DNA of 64,000 nt, from positions 248,001-312,000 of the forward strand of contig NZ_PZPL01000001.1 of the NCBI RefSeq assembly GCF_003044275.1, read 5' to 3'. Origin of the DNA: Rathayibacter caricis DSM 15933 (lineage in GTDB: Bacteria > Actinomycetota > Actinomycetes > Actinomycetales > Microbacteriaceae). Both the position numbers and the translations under genes were made by a program. Within the stretch, counting starts at the first letter, position 1; each line of letters begins with the position of its first letter. The notes under the pieces were generated by a model. The model searched no databases and had not been told where the DNA came from. It worked only from the letters and a program-made list of their open reading frames with translations. Below are positions 48,207-56,486 of the stretch, in pieces.

Positions 48207-48272
48207 GCACAGAGGCCGGGTGCCCGCCGGCGCACCCTGGCGCTCCCGACTCCGCCGTGATCGACTGGGACG

Positions 48273-48689
48273 ATGCGCACCGAGACCCGTCAGGGCGTCC
48301 CCCTCCTCCTCGTCGACGACGACGGCCCCGCCCTCTCCACCCCCGAGGACGCGCTCGCGATCGTCGGCGGCAGCTACGAGGGCGAGGTCGAGACGGTCGT
48401 CGTGCCGGTCGGCCGTCTCGATCCCGAGTTCTTCCACCTGCGCTCGGGGATCGCGGGCGGCTTCGTGCAGACACTCGTCGACTACCGCAAGCGCCTCGTG
48501 GTCGTCGGAGACATCACGGCGGCGGTCTCGGAGTCGAGCACCTTCCACGACTTCGTCGTCGAGTCCAACGGCGGCGACCACCTCTGGTTCGTGCCGGCGC
48601 TGGACGCTCTGGACGAGCGCCTGGACCGGAGCGGCACTCCCGAGCAGCCGGGCGCCGAGGGCGGGGTCGAGCCGACCCCCGGGCGCTGA
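48273..48689 (+). CDS. DUF4180 family protein
   Basis: 138 residues with the family blocks VPVGRLDPEFFHLRSGIAGG, QTLVDYRKRLVVVGDI and VVESNGGDHLWFVP. The fold is probably alpha/beta and cytoplasmic. Function is unknown; members are often located near stress or regulator genes. The stop overlaps the start of the phosphoesterase gene (TGATG). Confidence 0.88.
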   Translation: MRTETRQGVPLLLVDDDGPALSTPEDALAIVGGSYEGEVETVVVPVGRLDPEFFHLRSGIAGGFVQTLVDYRKRLVVVGDITAAVSESSTFHDFVVESNGGDHLWFVPALDALDERLDRSGTPEQPGAEGGVEPTPGR

Positions 48690-49285
48690 TGGCCCTCCTC
48701 GTCCCGGACGCCACCGGCGCTCCCCCGCGCCTCGACGGACCGGTCCGCCTCCTGCTGCTCGCCGACACGCACCTGCCCAAGCGGGCCAGGGAGCTACCCG
48801 AGGAGGTCTGGCGCGCCGTCGACGAGTCCGATCTCGTCGTGCACGCGGGCGACTGGGTCGACGAGGCGAGCCTCGACGCCCTCGAGGTACGGGCGCCGCG
48901 GCTGCTCGCCGTCTGGGGCAACAACGATCCGGAGGGGCTGCGCGCCCGCCTGCCCGAGGTCGCCCACGCGGTCGTCGGAGGTCTGCGCGTCGCCGTGATC
49001 CACGAGACGGGCGCCGCGAGCGGCCGGGAGGCGCGGGCCGACGCCGCGCACCCCGACGTCGACGTGCTCGTCTTCGGCCACAGCCACATCCCCTGGGACT
49101 CGGTGAGCCCGGGAGGCCTGCGCCTGCTCAATCCGGGCTCCCCGACGGATCGACGCCGTCAGCCGGCCTGCACCTACCTCACCGCGGTCGCCGAGGCGGG
49201 CGCGCTGCACGACGTCCGGCTCGTGGAACTGCCGCCGCGGGCACCGGCCGTGCCGCGAGGAGCGCCGTCGCGCGAGTCCCTCTAG
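48689..49285 (+). CDS. YfcE/MJ0936-type metallophosphoesterase
   Basis: 198 residues. Metal ligands are in LADTHLP (Asp, His), HAGDW, WGNNDPEG, HETG and FGHSHIPW, the standard calcineurin-like order. The family hydrolyses phosphodiesters; physiological substrates are mostly unknown. It is translationally coupled to the DUF4180 gene and converges with the YbdK-like gene, the two TAG stops sharing CTAG. Confidence 0.9.
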   Translation: MALLVPDATGAPPRLDGPVRLLLLADTHLPKRARELPEEVWRAVDESDLVVHAGDWVDEASLDALEVRAPRLLAVWGNNDPEGLRARLPEVAHAVVGGLRVAVIHETGAASGREARADAAHPDVDVLVFGHSHIPWDSVSPGGLRLLNPGSPTDRRRQPACTYLTAVAEAGALHDVRLVELPPRAPAVPRGAPSRESL

Positions 49286-50412
49286 TCCCGCCTCCTCGAC
49301 AGCTCGCGCAGCAGGCTCCGCGGTGCGGGGCTGCCCGGCGTGCCCAGCAGCTCGCTCAGCCCGCGCGTGCCCCCCTCCGCGAAGGCCCGGCGCTGCCGAG
49401 CGGCGCCCGTGCCGAGACGGGCCAGCCGCTCCAGTCCGTCGTCCACCGCCTCCGCGTCGCCGAGGTCGTGCAGAGCCCCGTCGATCCACTCGCGCAGCTC
49501 GGCCACGACCTCGGCGGCCGGCAGGGCGCGGCCCTCGCCGGGCGAGAGCAGGGTGCCGTCGAGACCGAACCGGCCCGCGTGCCAGAGGGCCGCGTCCAGC
49601 AGCTCGGGGGCGATCGGCGAGCACGGCTCCCCGCCCTCGGCCCGGTCGAGCGCCGAGCGCACGAGAGCGCAGCAGATCCCCGCGATCAGCACGGCGTCGG
49701 CCGCATCGAGCTGCGCATCCGCGACCCGGATCTCGAGCGTCGGGTAGCGCGACGAGAGCCGCGCCTGCCAGGCGATCGCTCCGCGGTCGACCGTCGCCCC
49801 GAGGCCGATCAGCGCGCGCTCGCGGCGGTCGTAGTCGTCGGCGCTGGCGAACCGCGGCGGGCATCCGGCGGTCGACCACCGGCGCAGCGCCACGCTCCGC
49901 CAGCTGCCGAAGCCGGTGTCGGCCTCCGAGCGGAACGGCGAGTTGACCGACAGCGCGAGCACCGTCGGCAGCCAGATCCGGAGCCGGTTGAGCGCCGCCA
50001 CTCCCGCGTCGCGGCCGGGCACCTCGACGTGCACGTGCAGCGCCTGCACCCGGTGCTCGTCGATCAGCGCGCCCATCCGCTCGCCTACTTCTCTGTAGCG
50101 CGGCTCCGGGGAAAGCGCCGGCTGCCCGGACGACGCGAACGGCACCCCCACGCCGGCCGCGAGAGCGTCGAACGCCGCGGCCGTCGCGGTCAGCCGGGAG
50201 CGGAACCTCGACAGGCAGGAGTGCGCCTCAGCGAGACTCCGCAGCACCGGCGAGGTGAACTCGAGCTGGCAGGCGAGGAACTCGCGGCCGAGGCACCCGC
50301 CGAAGTTCGGGTCGCCGAAGAACTCGGAGTAGACCGCGTTCCCCAGGTCCAGCGGATGCAGGCCGGTGGCGTCCAGCAGGACGAACTCCTCCGCGATTCC
50401 GGAGCCGAGCAC
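49282..50412 (-). CDS. YbdK-like carboxylate-amine ligase (GCS2 family)
   Basis: 376 residues, GTG start with GGGAGG upstream. The GCS2 fold shows at GSGIAEEFVLLDA, where most members begin with GVEEE, and at HVHVEVPG, LNRLRIWLPTVLALSVNSPF and RYPTLEIRVADAQLD. It resembles glutamate-cysteine ligase type 2 but has weak gamma-glutamyl activity in studied relatives. The N-terminus is slightly degenerate (IAEEF). The product is uncertain. Confidence 0.85.
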   Translation of the reverse strand: MLGSGIAEEFVLLDATGLHPLDLGNAVYSEFFGDPNFGGCLGREFLACQLEFTSPVLRSLAEAHSCLSRFRSRLTATAAAFDALAAGVGVPFASSGQPALSPEPRYREVGERMGALIDEHRVQALHVHVEVPGRDAGVAALNRLRIWLPTVLALSVNSPFRSEADTGFGSWRSVALRRWSTAGCPPRFASADDYDRRERALIGLGATVDRGAIAWQARLSSRYPTLEIRVADAQLDAADAVLIAGICCALVRSALDRAEGGEPCSPIAPELLDAALWHAGRFGLDGTLLSPGEGRALPAAEVVAELREWIDGALHDLGDAEAVDDGLERLARLGTGAARQRRAFAEGGTRGLSELLGTPGSPAPRSLLRELSRRRD

Positions 50413-50598
50413 GGTGCCTCCCGATCGCCGGACCCCGCGACCACGTCGTCGCTCGGGGGGCCCGACGACGCGACGCTAAGCGACGCCCGTCGGGTTCGGG
50501 GAGGGCCTTGACGAACCCCCTCGCGCTCGTTCCGGGACGTTTCGCGAGCCCGGCGCAAGGGGGTGGCAGCGAAGTATGGTCCGCCTAAGCTCACTGAG

Positions 50599-51045
50599 AT
50601 GACCGGTTCGCACGACAACCCCGACACCGCGCACCTCCGCCCGGCCGGGCTCGACGACGCCACCGTCGCCGCACTGGGCAAGCTCTCGGAGGCGCTCGAG
50701 ACCGTCGAGCACGCCCGCGGCCTCCTCTACGGTTTCCACCGCCTGACCGGAGCCGCCGACCTCGCGCTCGGCGAGGCCGTCGACGCGTTCCGCGAGGCGG
50801 GGCACGACGAGGTCGCCGAACGCCTCGAGTCGCAGCTGGTCGGCCGCAACGTCATCGAGGGCCGCTGGACCTTCCAGATCGTCGAGGACTACGACGACAC
50901 CTACTACAGCGCGTTCCGCGAGCAGGAGCGCGCCGCCCGCGACGAGCTCGCCGACGGCCGCCGCCACCTCTTCGAGTCCGAGATGAAGGAGGACCGCCGA
51001 ACGGCGGGCCGCCGTCACCACGAGTCCCGACCGGAGAGCACATGA
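50599..51045 (+). CDS. Conserved hypothetical protein
   Basis: 148 residues from ATG 50599; TATGGT (50574-50579) could be its -10 box. Helical, with a Leu/Ala-rich first half (TVEHARGLLYGFHRLTGAADLALGEAVDAF) and an acidic/Tyr segment (FQIVEDYDDTYYSAFREQE). The end is basic. It resembles a widespread actinobacterial protein of unknown role. It slightly precedes the small gene at 51141. Confidence 0.7.
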   Translation: MTGSHDNPDTAHLRPAGLDDATVAALGKLSEALETVEHARGLLYGFHRLTGAADLALGEAVDAFREAGHDEVAERLESQLVGRNVIEGRWTFQIVEDYDDTYYSAFREQERAARDELADGRRHLFESEMKEDRRTAGRRHHESRPEST

Positions 51046-51140
51046 ACGCCGTCATCCGGATGCACGCCGCCTCGCTGCGCGTCAAGGCGGTCACCCCCGG
51101 TCGCTCGTCGCGCGGTGGCGGCCCGGAGCAGGAGGACACG

Positions 51141-51404
51141 ATGAGACGCACGGTCCTCAGCATCGACGGACGCCGCTTCCTGCTGAGCCTGGAGCTCGAC
51201 ACGGAGGCGCTCGAGAAGCGCCTCGTCCAAGCGGTCCGCGATCACGGCGACATGGTGAGCTTCACCGTCGCCGGCGAGCGCGAGGTCTGCGTCCTGGTCT
51301 CCCCCGGAGTCGCCGTGATCCTCGAGCACGAGGACGTGCCGGCCGAGGACCCGGACGCCGAGGACGCGCCGTTCCACTACGACGACGTCGAGTACCTGAG
51401 CTAG
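51141..51404 (+). CDS. Small hypothetical protein
   Basis: 87 residues from ATG 51141, chosen because AGGAGG lies about six bases upstream; an in-frame ATG at 51042 overlaps the previous gene (ATGA) and would add 33 Arg/Gly-rich residues. The visible fold is strand-rich (TVLSIDGRRFLLSLELD) ending in a very acidic tail (EDPDAEDAPFHYDDVEYLS). Not recognised. Confidence 0.6.
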   Translation: MRRTVLSIDGRRFLLSLELDTEALEKRLVQAVRDHGDMVSFTVAGEREVCVLVSPGVAVILEHEDVPAEDPDAEDAPFHYDDVEYLS

Positions 51405-51425
51405 AGGACGCCGGGGGCGCCGCCC

Positions 51426-52271
51426 TCAGATCGCCCCGGTCGAGGCCCACAGGTGGAACGCGGCGTGCGCGCGATGCGGCCGCCACTGCTCCGACAGCGC
51501 GTCGGCGACCGCGGTCGTCACCCCGCCCAGGGCGCGCCGCAGCACGAGGTCGCCCGCGGGGAACGCATCGGGGTCGCCGAGGAACCGCAGCGCGAGGTAG
51601 TCGGCCGTCCACGGGCCGATCCCCGGGATCGCGAGCAGCGCCCGCCGCTGCTGTGGCAGGTCGGCGTCGGGGTCGAGCACCAGCCCGTCCGCGAACGCAC
51701 TCGCGACGGCCCGCACGGTGCGCGCTCGGGCGTTCGTGACTCCGACGGCCGAGCGCAGCTCCTCGAGCGGCACGGACAGGAGGGCGCCCGGAGTCGGGAA
51801 CGACCGCAGCCCCGCCGCGCCGGCACCGCCGAAGGCCGCGACCACCCGGCCGCCGAAGGTCCGCGCCGCCGCGACCGACACCTGCTGGCCGAGCACCGCG
51901 ACGACCGCGGCCTCGAACGCCTCGGGATACCGGACCGCCCGCAGCCCCGGCCGCGCGGCGACGGAGGGCGCGAGCAGCGGATCGACGGACAACGAGCGGC
52001 CGATCGCCTCGACGTCGGAGTCGAGATCGAGCCAGGCCCGCACGAGCGCCGCCGCAGCATCGACCGCATCGGCCTCGGCGGTGACGAGCGCGCCCCACGC
52101 CGTCGGCTCGAGCACGACGAGCCGCGGGCGACCGCCGATGCTCAGCAGCCGCTCGAGCCGGCGGCCGCCGTCGGCGACCCGCTCGGCTCCGGGCAGCGCG
52201 TGGTTCCGGAGGAGGTTCGCGGTCGCCGGGAGGTCGACCGGCCCGTTCGCCCGCAGCTCGAGAGTGCGCAC
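51426..52271 (-). CDS. AlkA-type DNA-3-methyladenine glycosylase (HhH-GPD)
   Basis: 281 residues, GTG start. An N-terminal TBP-like AlkA domain (about 1-110), then the helix-hairpin-helix IPGIGPWTADYLALR and the catalytic Asp in PAGDLVLRRALG. It excises alkylated bases in base excision repair. It starts five bases after the oxidoreductase stop and is thus in one operon with it. No Ada-type regulator is present. Confidence 0.9.
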   Translation of the reverse strand: MRTLELRANGPVDLPATANLLRNHALPGAERVADGGRRLERLLSIGGRPRLVVLEPTAWGALVTAEADAVDAAAALVRAWLDLDSDVEAIGRSLSVDPLLAPSVAARPGLRAVRYPEAFEAAVVAVLGQQVSVAAARTFGGRVVAAFGGAGAAGLRSFPTPGALLSVPLEELRSAVGVTNARARTVRAVASAFADGLVLDPDADLPQQRRALLAIPGIGPWTADYLALRFLGDPDAFPAGDLVLRRALGGVTTAVADALSEQWRPHRAHAAFHLWASTGAI

Positions 52272-52276
52272 CTCGC

Positions 52277-53218
52277 TCAGGGGACCAGCACCACCTTGCC
52301 GCGAGCGCGGCCGGAGGCGACGAGCTCGAGGGCTGCGGTCGCCTCGGCGAGCGGGAACGAGGGTGCGAGGACGACCTCGAGCTCCCCCCGGCCCGCCGCG
52401 TCGAGGAGGGAGGCGCGGGCGGAGTCGCGGAGCGCGGTGCCGGGATCGGCGCCGGCTCCCCCGCCCAGCCGCAGCACGCCGCCGAGGCGCTCGGCGCGCT
52501 CGAAGCCCGCGATGGTGGCGATGCGGGAGCGGTCGGCGATCAGGGCGACCGAGACGTCGAGGGCCTCGTCGGTCCCCGCGGTGTCGAGGGCGGCATCGAC
52601 GCCGTCGGGTGCCGCTGCCCGCACGCGCTCCTCGAGACCCGGCCCGTAGGCCAGCGGCTCGCCGCCGAAGCGCCGGACGACCGCCTCACCCCGGGCGCTC
52701 GCCGTGCCCAGCACCCGCGCGCCACGGGCGACCGCGAGCTGCACCAGCAGGCTCCCCACCGCTCCGCTCGCCCCGTGCACGAGCACGGTCTCGCCGGCGG
52801 CGACCCGCACCGCCTCGAGCAGGTGCACGGCCGTGGTGCCGGTCAGCAGGAGCCCGGCCGCCGCCTCCCAGCCGAGCCCGGCGGGCTTGGGCAGGACGGA
52901 GGACGCCCGCGCGATCAGCTCCTCGCTCCAGCCGCCCGCGACCCGGAAGGCCACGACCTCGTCGCCGACGTGCAGCGGACCGAGCGGGCCGACGGCGCCG
53001 TCGCCCACCGCGGTCACGACTCCCGACACCTCGGAGCCCGGGCGCACCGGAGTGCGGCCCTGCCCGAAGACGCCCTGCAGCAGCTTGGCGTCGGAGGGGT
53101 TCACTCCCGCCGCGCGGACGCGCACGCGCACCGCTCCGGGCCCCGGCTCGCCGAGCTCCACCTCGACCGCGCGCAGCGAGGTGCCCGAGTAGTCGTCCGC
53201 CTGCATCGCCAGGACCAT
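52277..53218 (-). CDS. NADP-dependent quinone-type oxidoreductase (MDR)
   Basis: 313 residues from ATG 53218 with GGAGGGGG upstream. Medium-chain reductase fold: VRVRVRAAGVNPSDAKLL, GSEVSGVV, cofactor loop HGASGAVGSLLVQLA, and GKVVLVP at the end. No zinc-ligand Cys/His set, so it is of the zeta-crystallin/quinone reductase type. It is divergent from the TetR gene, the classical arrangement for a repressor and its target. Confidence 0.88.
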   Translation of the reverse strand: MVLAMQADDYSGTSLRAVEVELGEPGPGAVRVRVRAAGVNPSDAKLLQGVFGQGRTPVRPGSEVSGVVTAVGDGAVGPLGPLHVGDEVVAFRVAGGWSEELIARASSVLPKPAGLGWEAAAGLLLTGTTAVHLLEAVRVAAGETVLVHGASGAVGSLLVQLAVARGARVLGTASARGEAVVRRFGGEPLAYGPGLEERVRAAAPDGVDAALDTAGTDEALDVSVALIADRSRIATIAGFERAERLGGVLRLGGGAGADPGTALRDSARASLLDAAGRGELEVVLAPSFPLAEATAALELVASGRARGKVVLVP

Positions 53219-53316
53219 GCCGTTCCCCCTCCGGGATCGCGGCCCGGGAAGGCCCGGGCGCGGCCGACGCTAGCACCGGCCGCCGACATCGCGGCAGCCG
53301 GTTCCCGTCGGTCCGA

Positions 53317-53344
53317 GAACGCGCGTTCCCTCGGCGCGTACGAT
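53317..53344 (+). promoter_or_regulatory. TetR gene promoter with perfect palindrome
   Basis: GAACGCGCGTTC (53317-53328) is a perfect 12-bp palindrome, upstream of TACGAT (53339-53344), which ends six bases before the TetR ATG. It lies between the TetR gene and the divergent oxidoreductase and is the best operator candidate for autoregulation and control of the neighbour. Confidence 0.6.
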
Positions 53345-53350
53345 GGGAGG

Positions 53351-54007
53351 ATGCCCGCGCCCACCGCCGATCCCGACGTAGCGACGACCTCGTCGCGCGC
53401 CGAGGCCCCGTCCCCGCGCGCAGCGATCCATTCCCCGCGCGCAGCGATCCTGTCCCCCCGCGCAGCGATCCTGGCCGCGGCCGACCGCCTCTACTACGAG
53501 CGCGGGATCCTGTCGGTGGGCATGGACGAGCTGCGCACCGCCTCGGGCGTCTCGCTGAAGCGCCTCTACGCGGAGTTCCCGAGCAAGGAGGCCGTCGTCG
53601 TGGCCGTGCTGCACGGCCGGCACGACGCCTGGACCGCCGGTGTCACCGCCCGGGTCGCCGGAGCCGACGGCCCGCGCGAGAAGCTGCTCGCGATCTACGA
53701 CTTCCTCTTCGACTGGTTCTCGGAGGACACCTTCCGCGGCTGCGGGTTCATCAACGCCTTCGGCGAGCTGGGCTCCTCGAATCCGGCCGTGGCGCAGCTC
53801 GCCCGCGAGCACAAGGCGTCGTTCCAGCGCTTCCTCGCCGAGCTCGCCGAGCAGATCGGAGGCGACGCCGAGCTGGCGGCGCAGCTCGCGATCCTCGCGG
53901 AGGGCGCGCAGACGACCGCCGCGATCGCCGGGACGCCCGAGGCGGCCCTGCAGGCGCGCCGCGCGGCCGTCGTGCTGATCGACGCCGAAGCGCGCCGAGC
54001 GGCCTGA
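53351..54007 (+). CDS. TetR-family regulator with repeated N-terminal arm
   Basis: 218 residues from ATG 53351, probably leaderless. The HTH begins near residue 34: ILAAADRLYYERGILSVGMDEL, then SGVSLKRLYAEFPSKEAVV. Residues about 21-41 are three copies of a seven-residue unit (SPRAAI plus H or L), the last merging with helix 1. The ligand domain (about 90-218) is helical. Its likely target is the divergent oxidoreductase-alkA operon. Confidence 0.9.
   Translation: MPAPTADPDVATTSSRAEAPSPRAAIHSPRAAILSPRAAILAAADRLYYERGILSVGMDELRTASGVSLKRLYAEFPSKEAVVVAVLHGRHDAWTAGVTARVAGADGPREKLLAIYDFLFDWFSEDTFRGCGFINAFGELGSSNPAVAQLAREHKASFQRFLAELAEQIGGDAELAAQLAILAEGAQTTAAIAGTPEAALQARRAAVVLIDAEARRAA
53411..53473 (+). 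repeat. 21-bp tandem triplication inside the TetR gene
   Basis: Three in-frame copies, 53411-53431, 53432-53452 and 53453-53473. Copies one and two differ at two end bases; copy three has one internal change. Each codes for SPRAAI plus one residue. Confidence 0.85.
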
Positions 54008-54017
54008 CCGCGGATCC

Positions 54018-54482
54018 CTACGCCTCGCCGCCCCCGGGCGGACCGACGATCAGCAGCGCCGTGAACACGACGGCCACGGCCGCGAGCACCAGCACTCCCG
54101 CGAGCACGGGCCGCACGAGCGCCCAGCGCAGCAGCCTGCTCGTCACCCGCTGATCGCGCGAATCCTCGCCGGCGACCCGGCGCCAGCCGCCCTCGAGGAG
54201 CCCGCGGCGCTCGAAGCCGCGCTCGAGCGGCACGGTGGCGTACGGGATCACCGCGCTGGCGACCGCGAGGACCGTCGCTCCGATCGACCACCGCTGGTTC
54301 ACCGAGAGCACGAGAGCGGCGGCGCCGTAGGCCAGGAAGGCGAAGCCGTGGATCGGACCGGCGACGCTGACGGGCCAGTCGCCGACGCCGACGGCGTACT
54401 TCAGCAGCATGCCGACGATCAGGAGGGTCCAGGTCACCGCCTCGACGATCGAGAGGACGCGGAAGAGTCGACGGGGGCTCAT
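54018..54482 (-). CDS. DUF3817 family membrane protein
   Basis: 154 residues from ATG 54482. The DUF3817 part shows as RLFRVLSIVEAVTWTLLIVGMLLKY, GPIHGFAFLAYG and PLERGFERR, with three membrane helices, then an extra C-terminal helix (about 128-148). Function is unknown. It converges with the TetR gene and lies 60 bases downstream of the kinase gene on the same strand. Confidence 0.85.
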   Translation of the reverse strand: MSPRRLFRVLSIVEAVTWTLLIVGMLLKYAVGVGDWPVSVAGPIHGFAFLAYGAAALVLSVNQRWSIGATVLAVASAVIPYATVPLERGFERRGLLEGGWRRVAGEDSRDQRVTSRLLRWALVRPVLAGVLVLAAVAVVFTALLIVGPPGGGEA

Positions 54483-54542
54483 GGCCGGGAGACTACGGCA
54501 CCCCGGCTCCGGAGGACCTGAGCCGGACGACCGATGGCGCAC

Positions 54543-55526
54543 TCAGCCCAGGACGTGCGTCAGCGACAGCGCCGACAGCGCTCCCACCGCGACGGCGGCG
54601 ACGGTCGCGAGCAGCCCGTGCAGGCGCATCCGCGCCGGGGCGGTGACCTGTCCGCCCTGCAGTCCGGTCCAGAGCTGGTCGGCGACGGCCGACGCCGAGG
54701 GCCGCTCGGCAGGGTCGAGCGCGGTCATCGCGGTCAGCAGCGGGCGCCAGCGCTCGGGGACGTTCGCGGGCACCACCGGTGCGTGGTGCATCCGCTGCAG
54801 CGAGATCTCGAGCGTGGTGCCCTCGTAGGCGCGGCGGCCCGAGAGCGCCTCGAGCAGCACGAGACCGAGGGAGTAGACGTCGGAGGCGGGACCGACGGGG
54901 CCGGCTCCCACGCTCTCGGGGCTCAGGTAGCCGGCGGTGCCGACGAGCAGGTCGGGGCGGGTCAGCCGCGCGTCGTCGACCGCGCGGGCGATGCCGAAGT
55001 CGCTGAGCTTCGCCTCGCGGAGGGAGGCGCCGGCCGGCATGGGCCGCGAGCGCACGAGGACGTTCTCGGGCTTCACATCGCGGTGGAGCACTCCGCGGGC
55101 GTGCAGGTGGGCGAGCGCGTCGGCGACCTGAGCGCCGACCTCGGCGATCATCCGCTCGTCGGAGGAGGAGAACCAGGCGGCGGCCGGGTCGGCGGGGTCG
55201 AAGTACTCGAGGACGAGGTACGACAGCTCGCCCTCCTCGTGCGCGATCTCGCCCTGGTCGAGGATCTCGACGACGGCCGAGTGGCGGGAGTCGATGAGCA
55301 AGCGGATCTCGCGCTCGCGGCGCGAGCGCTCGTTGGGGGTGTCGGCGACGGCGCGGTGCACCTTCACGGCGACGGGACGGGCGAGGCGCTGGTCGCGGGC
55401 CCGGTAGACGGTGGCGCTGCCGCCCTCGCCGATGCGCTCGAGCACCAGGTAGCGGCCGGCCAGGGTGGCGCCCAGGAGCGGGTCGGCGACCGCGCTCGGA
55501 GGCAGGAGGCCGATCGTCTCGATCAC
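54543..55526 (-). CDS. Membrane-anchored Ser/Thr protein kinase
   Basis: 327 residues, GTG start with GAGGAGG upstream. Hanks kinase motifs are complete: IGEGGSATVY (Gly loop), VAVKVH (Lys), HRDVKPENV (catalytic loop), SDFGIAR and GTAGYLSPES. One membrane helix at the end (about 302-322) and almost nothing outside, so it has no sensor domain such as PASTA. It is divergent from a MarR gene, and the shared region holds CTAG-rich boxes. Confidence 0.92.
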   Translation of the reverse strand: MIETIGLLPPSAVADPLLGATLAGRYLVLERIGEGGSATVYRARDQRLARPVAVKVHRAVADTPNERSRREREIRLLIDSRHSAVVEILDQGEIAHEEGELSYLVLEYFDPADPAAAWFSSSDERMIAEVGAQVADALAHLHARGVLHRDVKPENVLVRSRPMPAGASLREAKLSDFGIARAVDDARLTRPDLLVGTAGYLSPESVGAGPVGPASDVYSLGLVLLEALSGRRAYEGTTLEISLQRMHHAPVVPANVPERWRPLLTAMTALDPAERPSASAVADQLWTGLQGGQVTAPARMRLHGLLATVAAVAVGALSALSLTHVLG

Positions 55527-55550
55527 GTCGCACCTCCTCGTTCCGGAATC

Positions 55551-55570
55551 GCTAGCTTGTCTAACTAGCT
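55551..55570. promoter_or_regulatory. CTAG-rich box 1, upstream of the kinase gene
   Basis: GCTAG (55551-55555) and CTAGC (55565-55569) are inverted arms nine bases apart; the centre reads CTTGTCTAA. It lies 24 bases before the kinase start (minus strand). The same GCTAGCTTG word recurs at 56411. Confidence 0.6.
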
Positions 55571-55652
55571 ATGAGAGTTCTATCGGTACGGACCGCTCCC
55601 GCACAAGCCGGTCGCCCGGGGTTCCCGATCACTAGATGTTCTTGCTACACGA

Positions 55653-55670
55653 CTGTCTAGACTGTCCTGC
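55653..55670 (+). promoter_or_regulatory. CTAG-rich box 2 and leaderless-type promoter of the MarR gene
   Basis: GTCTAGAC (55655-55662) is a perfect palindrome that covers TAGACT (55658-55663), which ends seven bases before the MarR ATG. Repression here would be autoregulation. Confidence 0.6.
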
Positions 55671-56246
55671 ATGGACGACGTCGCGACCCCTCGACCCGGA
55701 GCCTTCTGGTTCCCGGGCGAGACGAGCGAGCCCGGAGCCGTCGAGGTCCTCGCCGCGATGCGAGCCTTCCGGACCGCCGAGACCGCGATGCGCCGCCGCA
55801 CGCGCGGATCGATGGGCATGGGCGAGAACGACCTCCTCGCGGTGCAGTTCCTCATGCGCCGTCAGCAGACCGGCCAGCACGTGAGCCCGAAGGACCTCGC
55901 CGCCTACCTCGGCATCTCCTCCGCGTCGACGACCGTGCTGATCGACCGGCTCGCGAAGAGCGGTCACGTCGTGCGCCAGCCCCACCCCAGCGATCGCCGC
56001 GCGATCCGCATCGTCGCGACCCCCACCTCCCACCGCGAGGTGCGCGAGACGCTCGACGAGATGCACCGCCGGATGCTCGAAGCGGCCGAGAGGCTCGACG
56101 CGACCGAGGCGGGAACGATCATCCGCTTCCTCCAGACGATGCGGGACATCGTCGAGAACCCGACCGAGACGGCCGACATCGCCTTCGCCGACCAGGCCTT
56201 CGCCGACGAGCTCGTGGACAGCACGCAGGAGCGCCGACGCGCCTGA
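55671..56246 (+). CDS. MarR-family transcriptional regulator
   Basis: 191 residues. HTH: MGENDLLAVQFLMRRQQTG, VSPKDLAAYLGISSASTTVLIDRLAKSGHV and wing PSDRRAIRIVATP. The helical arms at both ends form the dimer. It is longer than usual by about 40 residues (N-terminal PRPGAFWFPGETSEPG and a C-terminal tail). Box 2 overlaps its own promoter; related boxes precede the divergent kinase gene and the DUF7882 gene downstream. Confidence 0.9.
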   Translation: MDDVATPRPGAFWFPGETSEPGAVEVLAAMRAFRTAETAMRRRTRGSMGMGENDLLAVQFLMRRQQTGQHVSPKDLAAYLGISSASTTVLIDRLAKSGHVVRQPHPSDRRAIRIVATPTSHREVRETLDEMHRRMLEAAERLDATEAGTIIRFLQTMRDIVENPTETADIAFADQAFADELVDSTQERRRA

Positions 56247-56410
56247 GGTCGCACGCGACCCCGCTCCGCCGACTCGGAGTTCTCGATCTCCGTTCACCTC
56301 CGGGCGATACCGTCGATCCGTCGTGCGCACAAGGCCTGGCGCATCCTCTTCGACACGGGGCGGGGCACTATCGGCGGAGCGGCATCCGGTCAATCCCCCT
56401 GGTGCTGTTA

Positions 56411-56449
56411 GCTAGCTTGACTAGTAGGAAGTCTGTCTAGCGATATGCT
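56411..56449 (+). promoter_or_regulatory. CTAG-rich box 3 upstream of the DUF7882 gene
   Basis: GCTAGCTTGACTAGTAGG (56411-56428) repeats the start of box 1, and CTGTCTAGCGAT (56433-56444) recalls box 2 and the CTAGCGAT in front of the kinase gene. A TTGACT inside it (56417-56422) could be a -35 box and GATATG (56442-56447) a -10. Confidence 0.55.
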
Positions 56450-56486
56450 GATCGGACCGCACCCACTCGTCTGATCGGAGAAGATC

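Noticed and set aside
48207..48272. Possible terminator hairpin GGGTGC/GCACCC after copA
   Set aside because: The stem is only six base pairs with a long loop; too weak to list.
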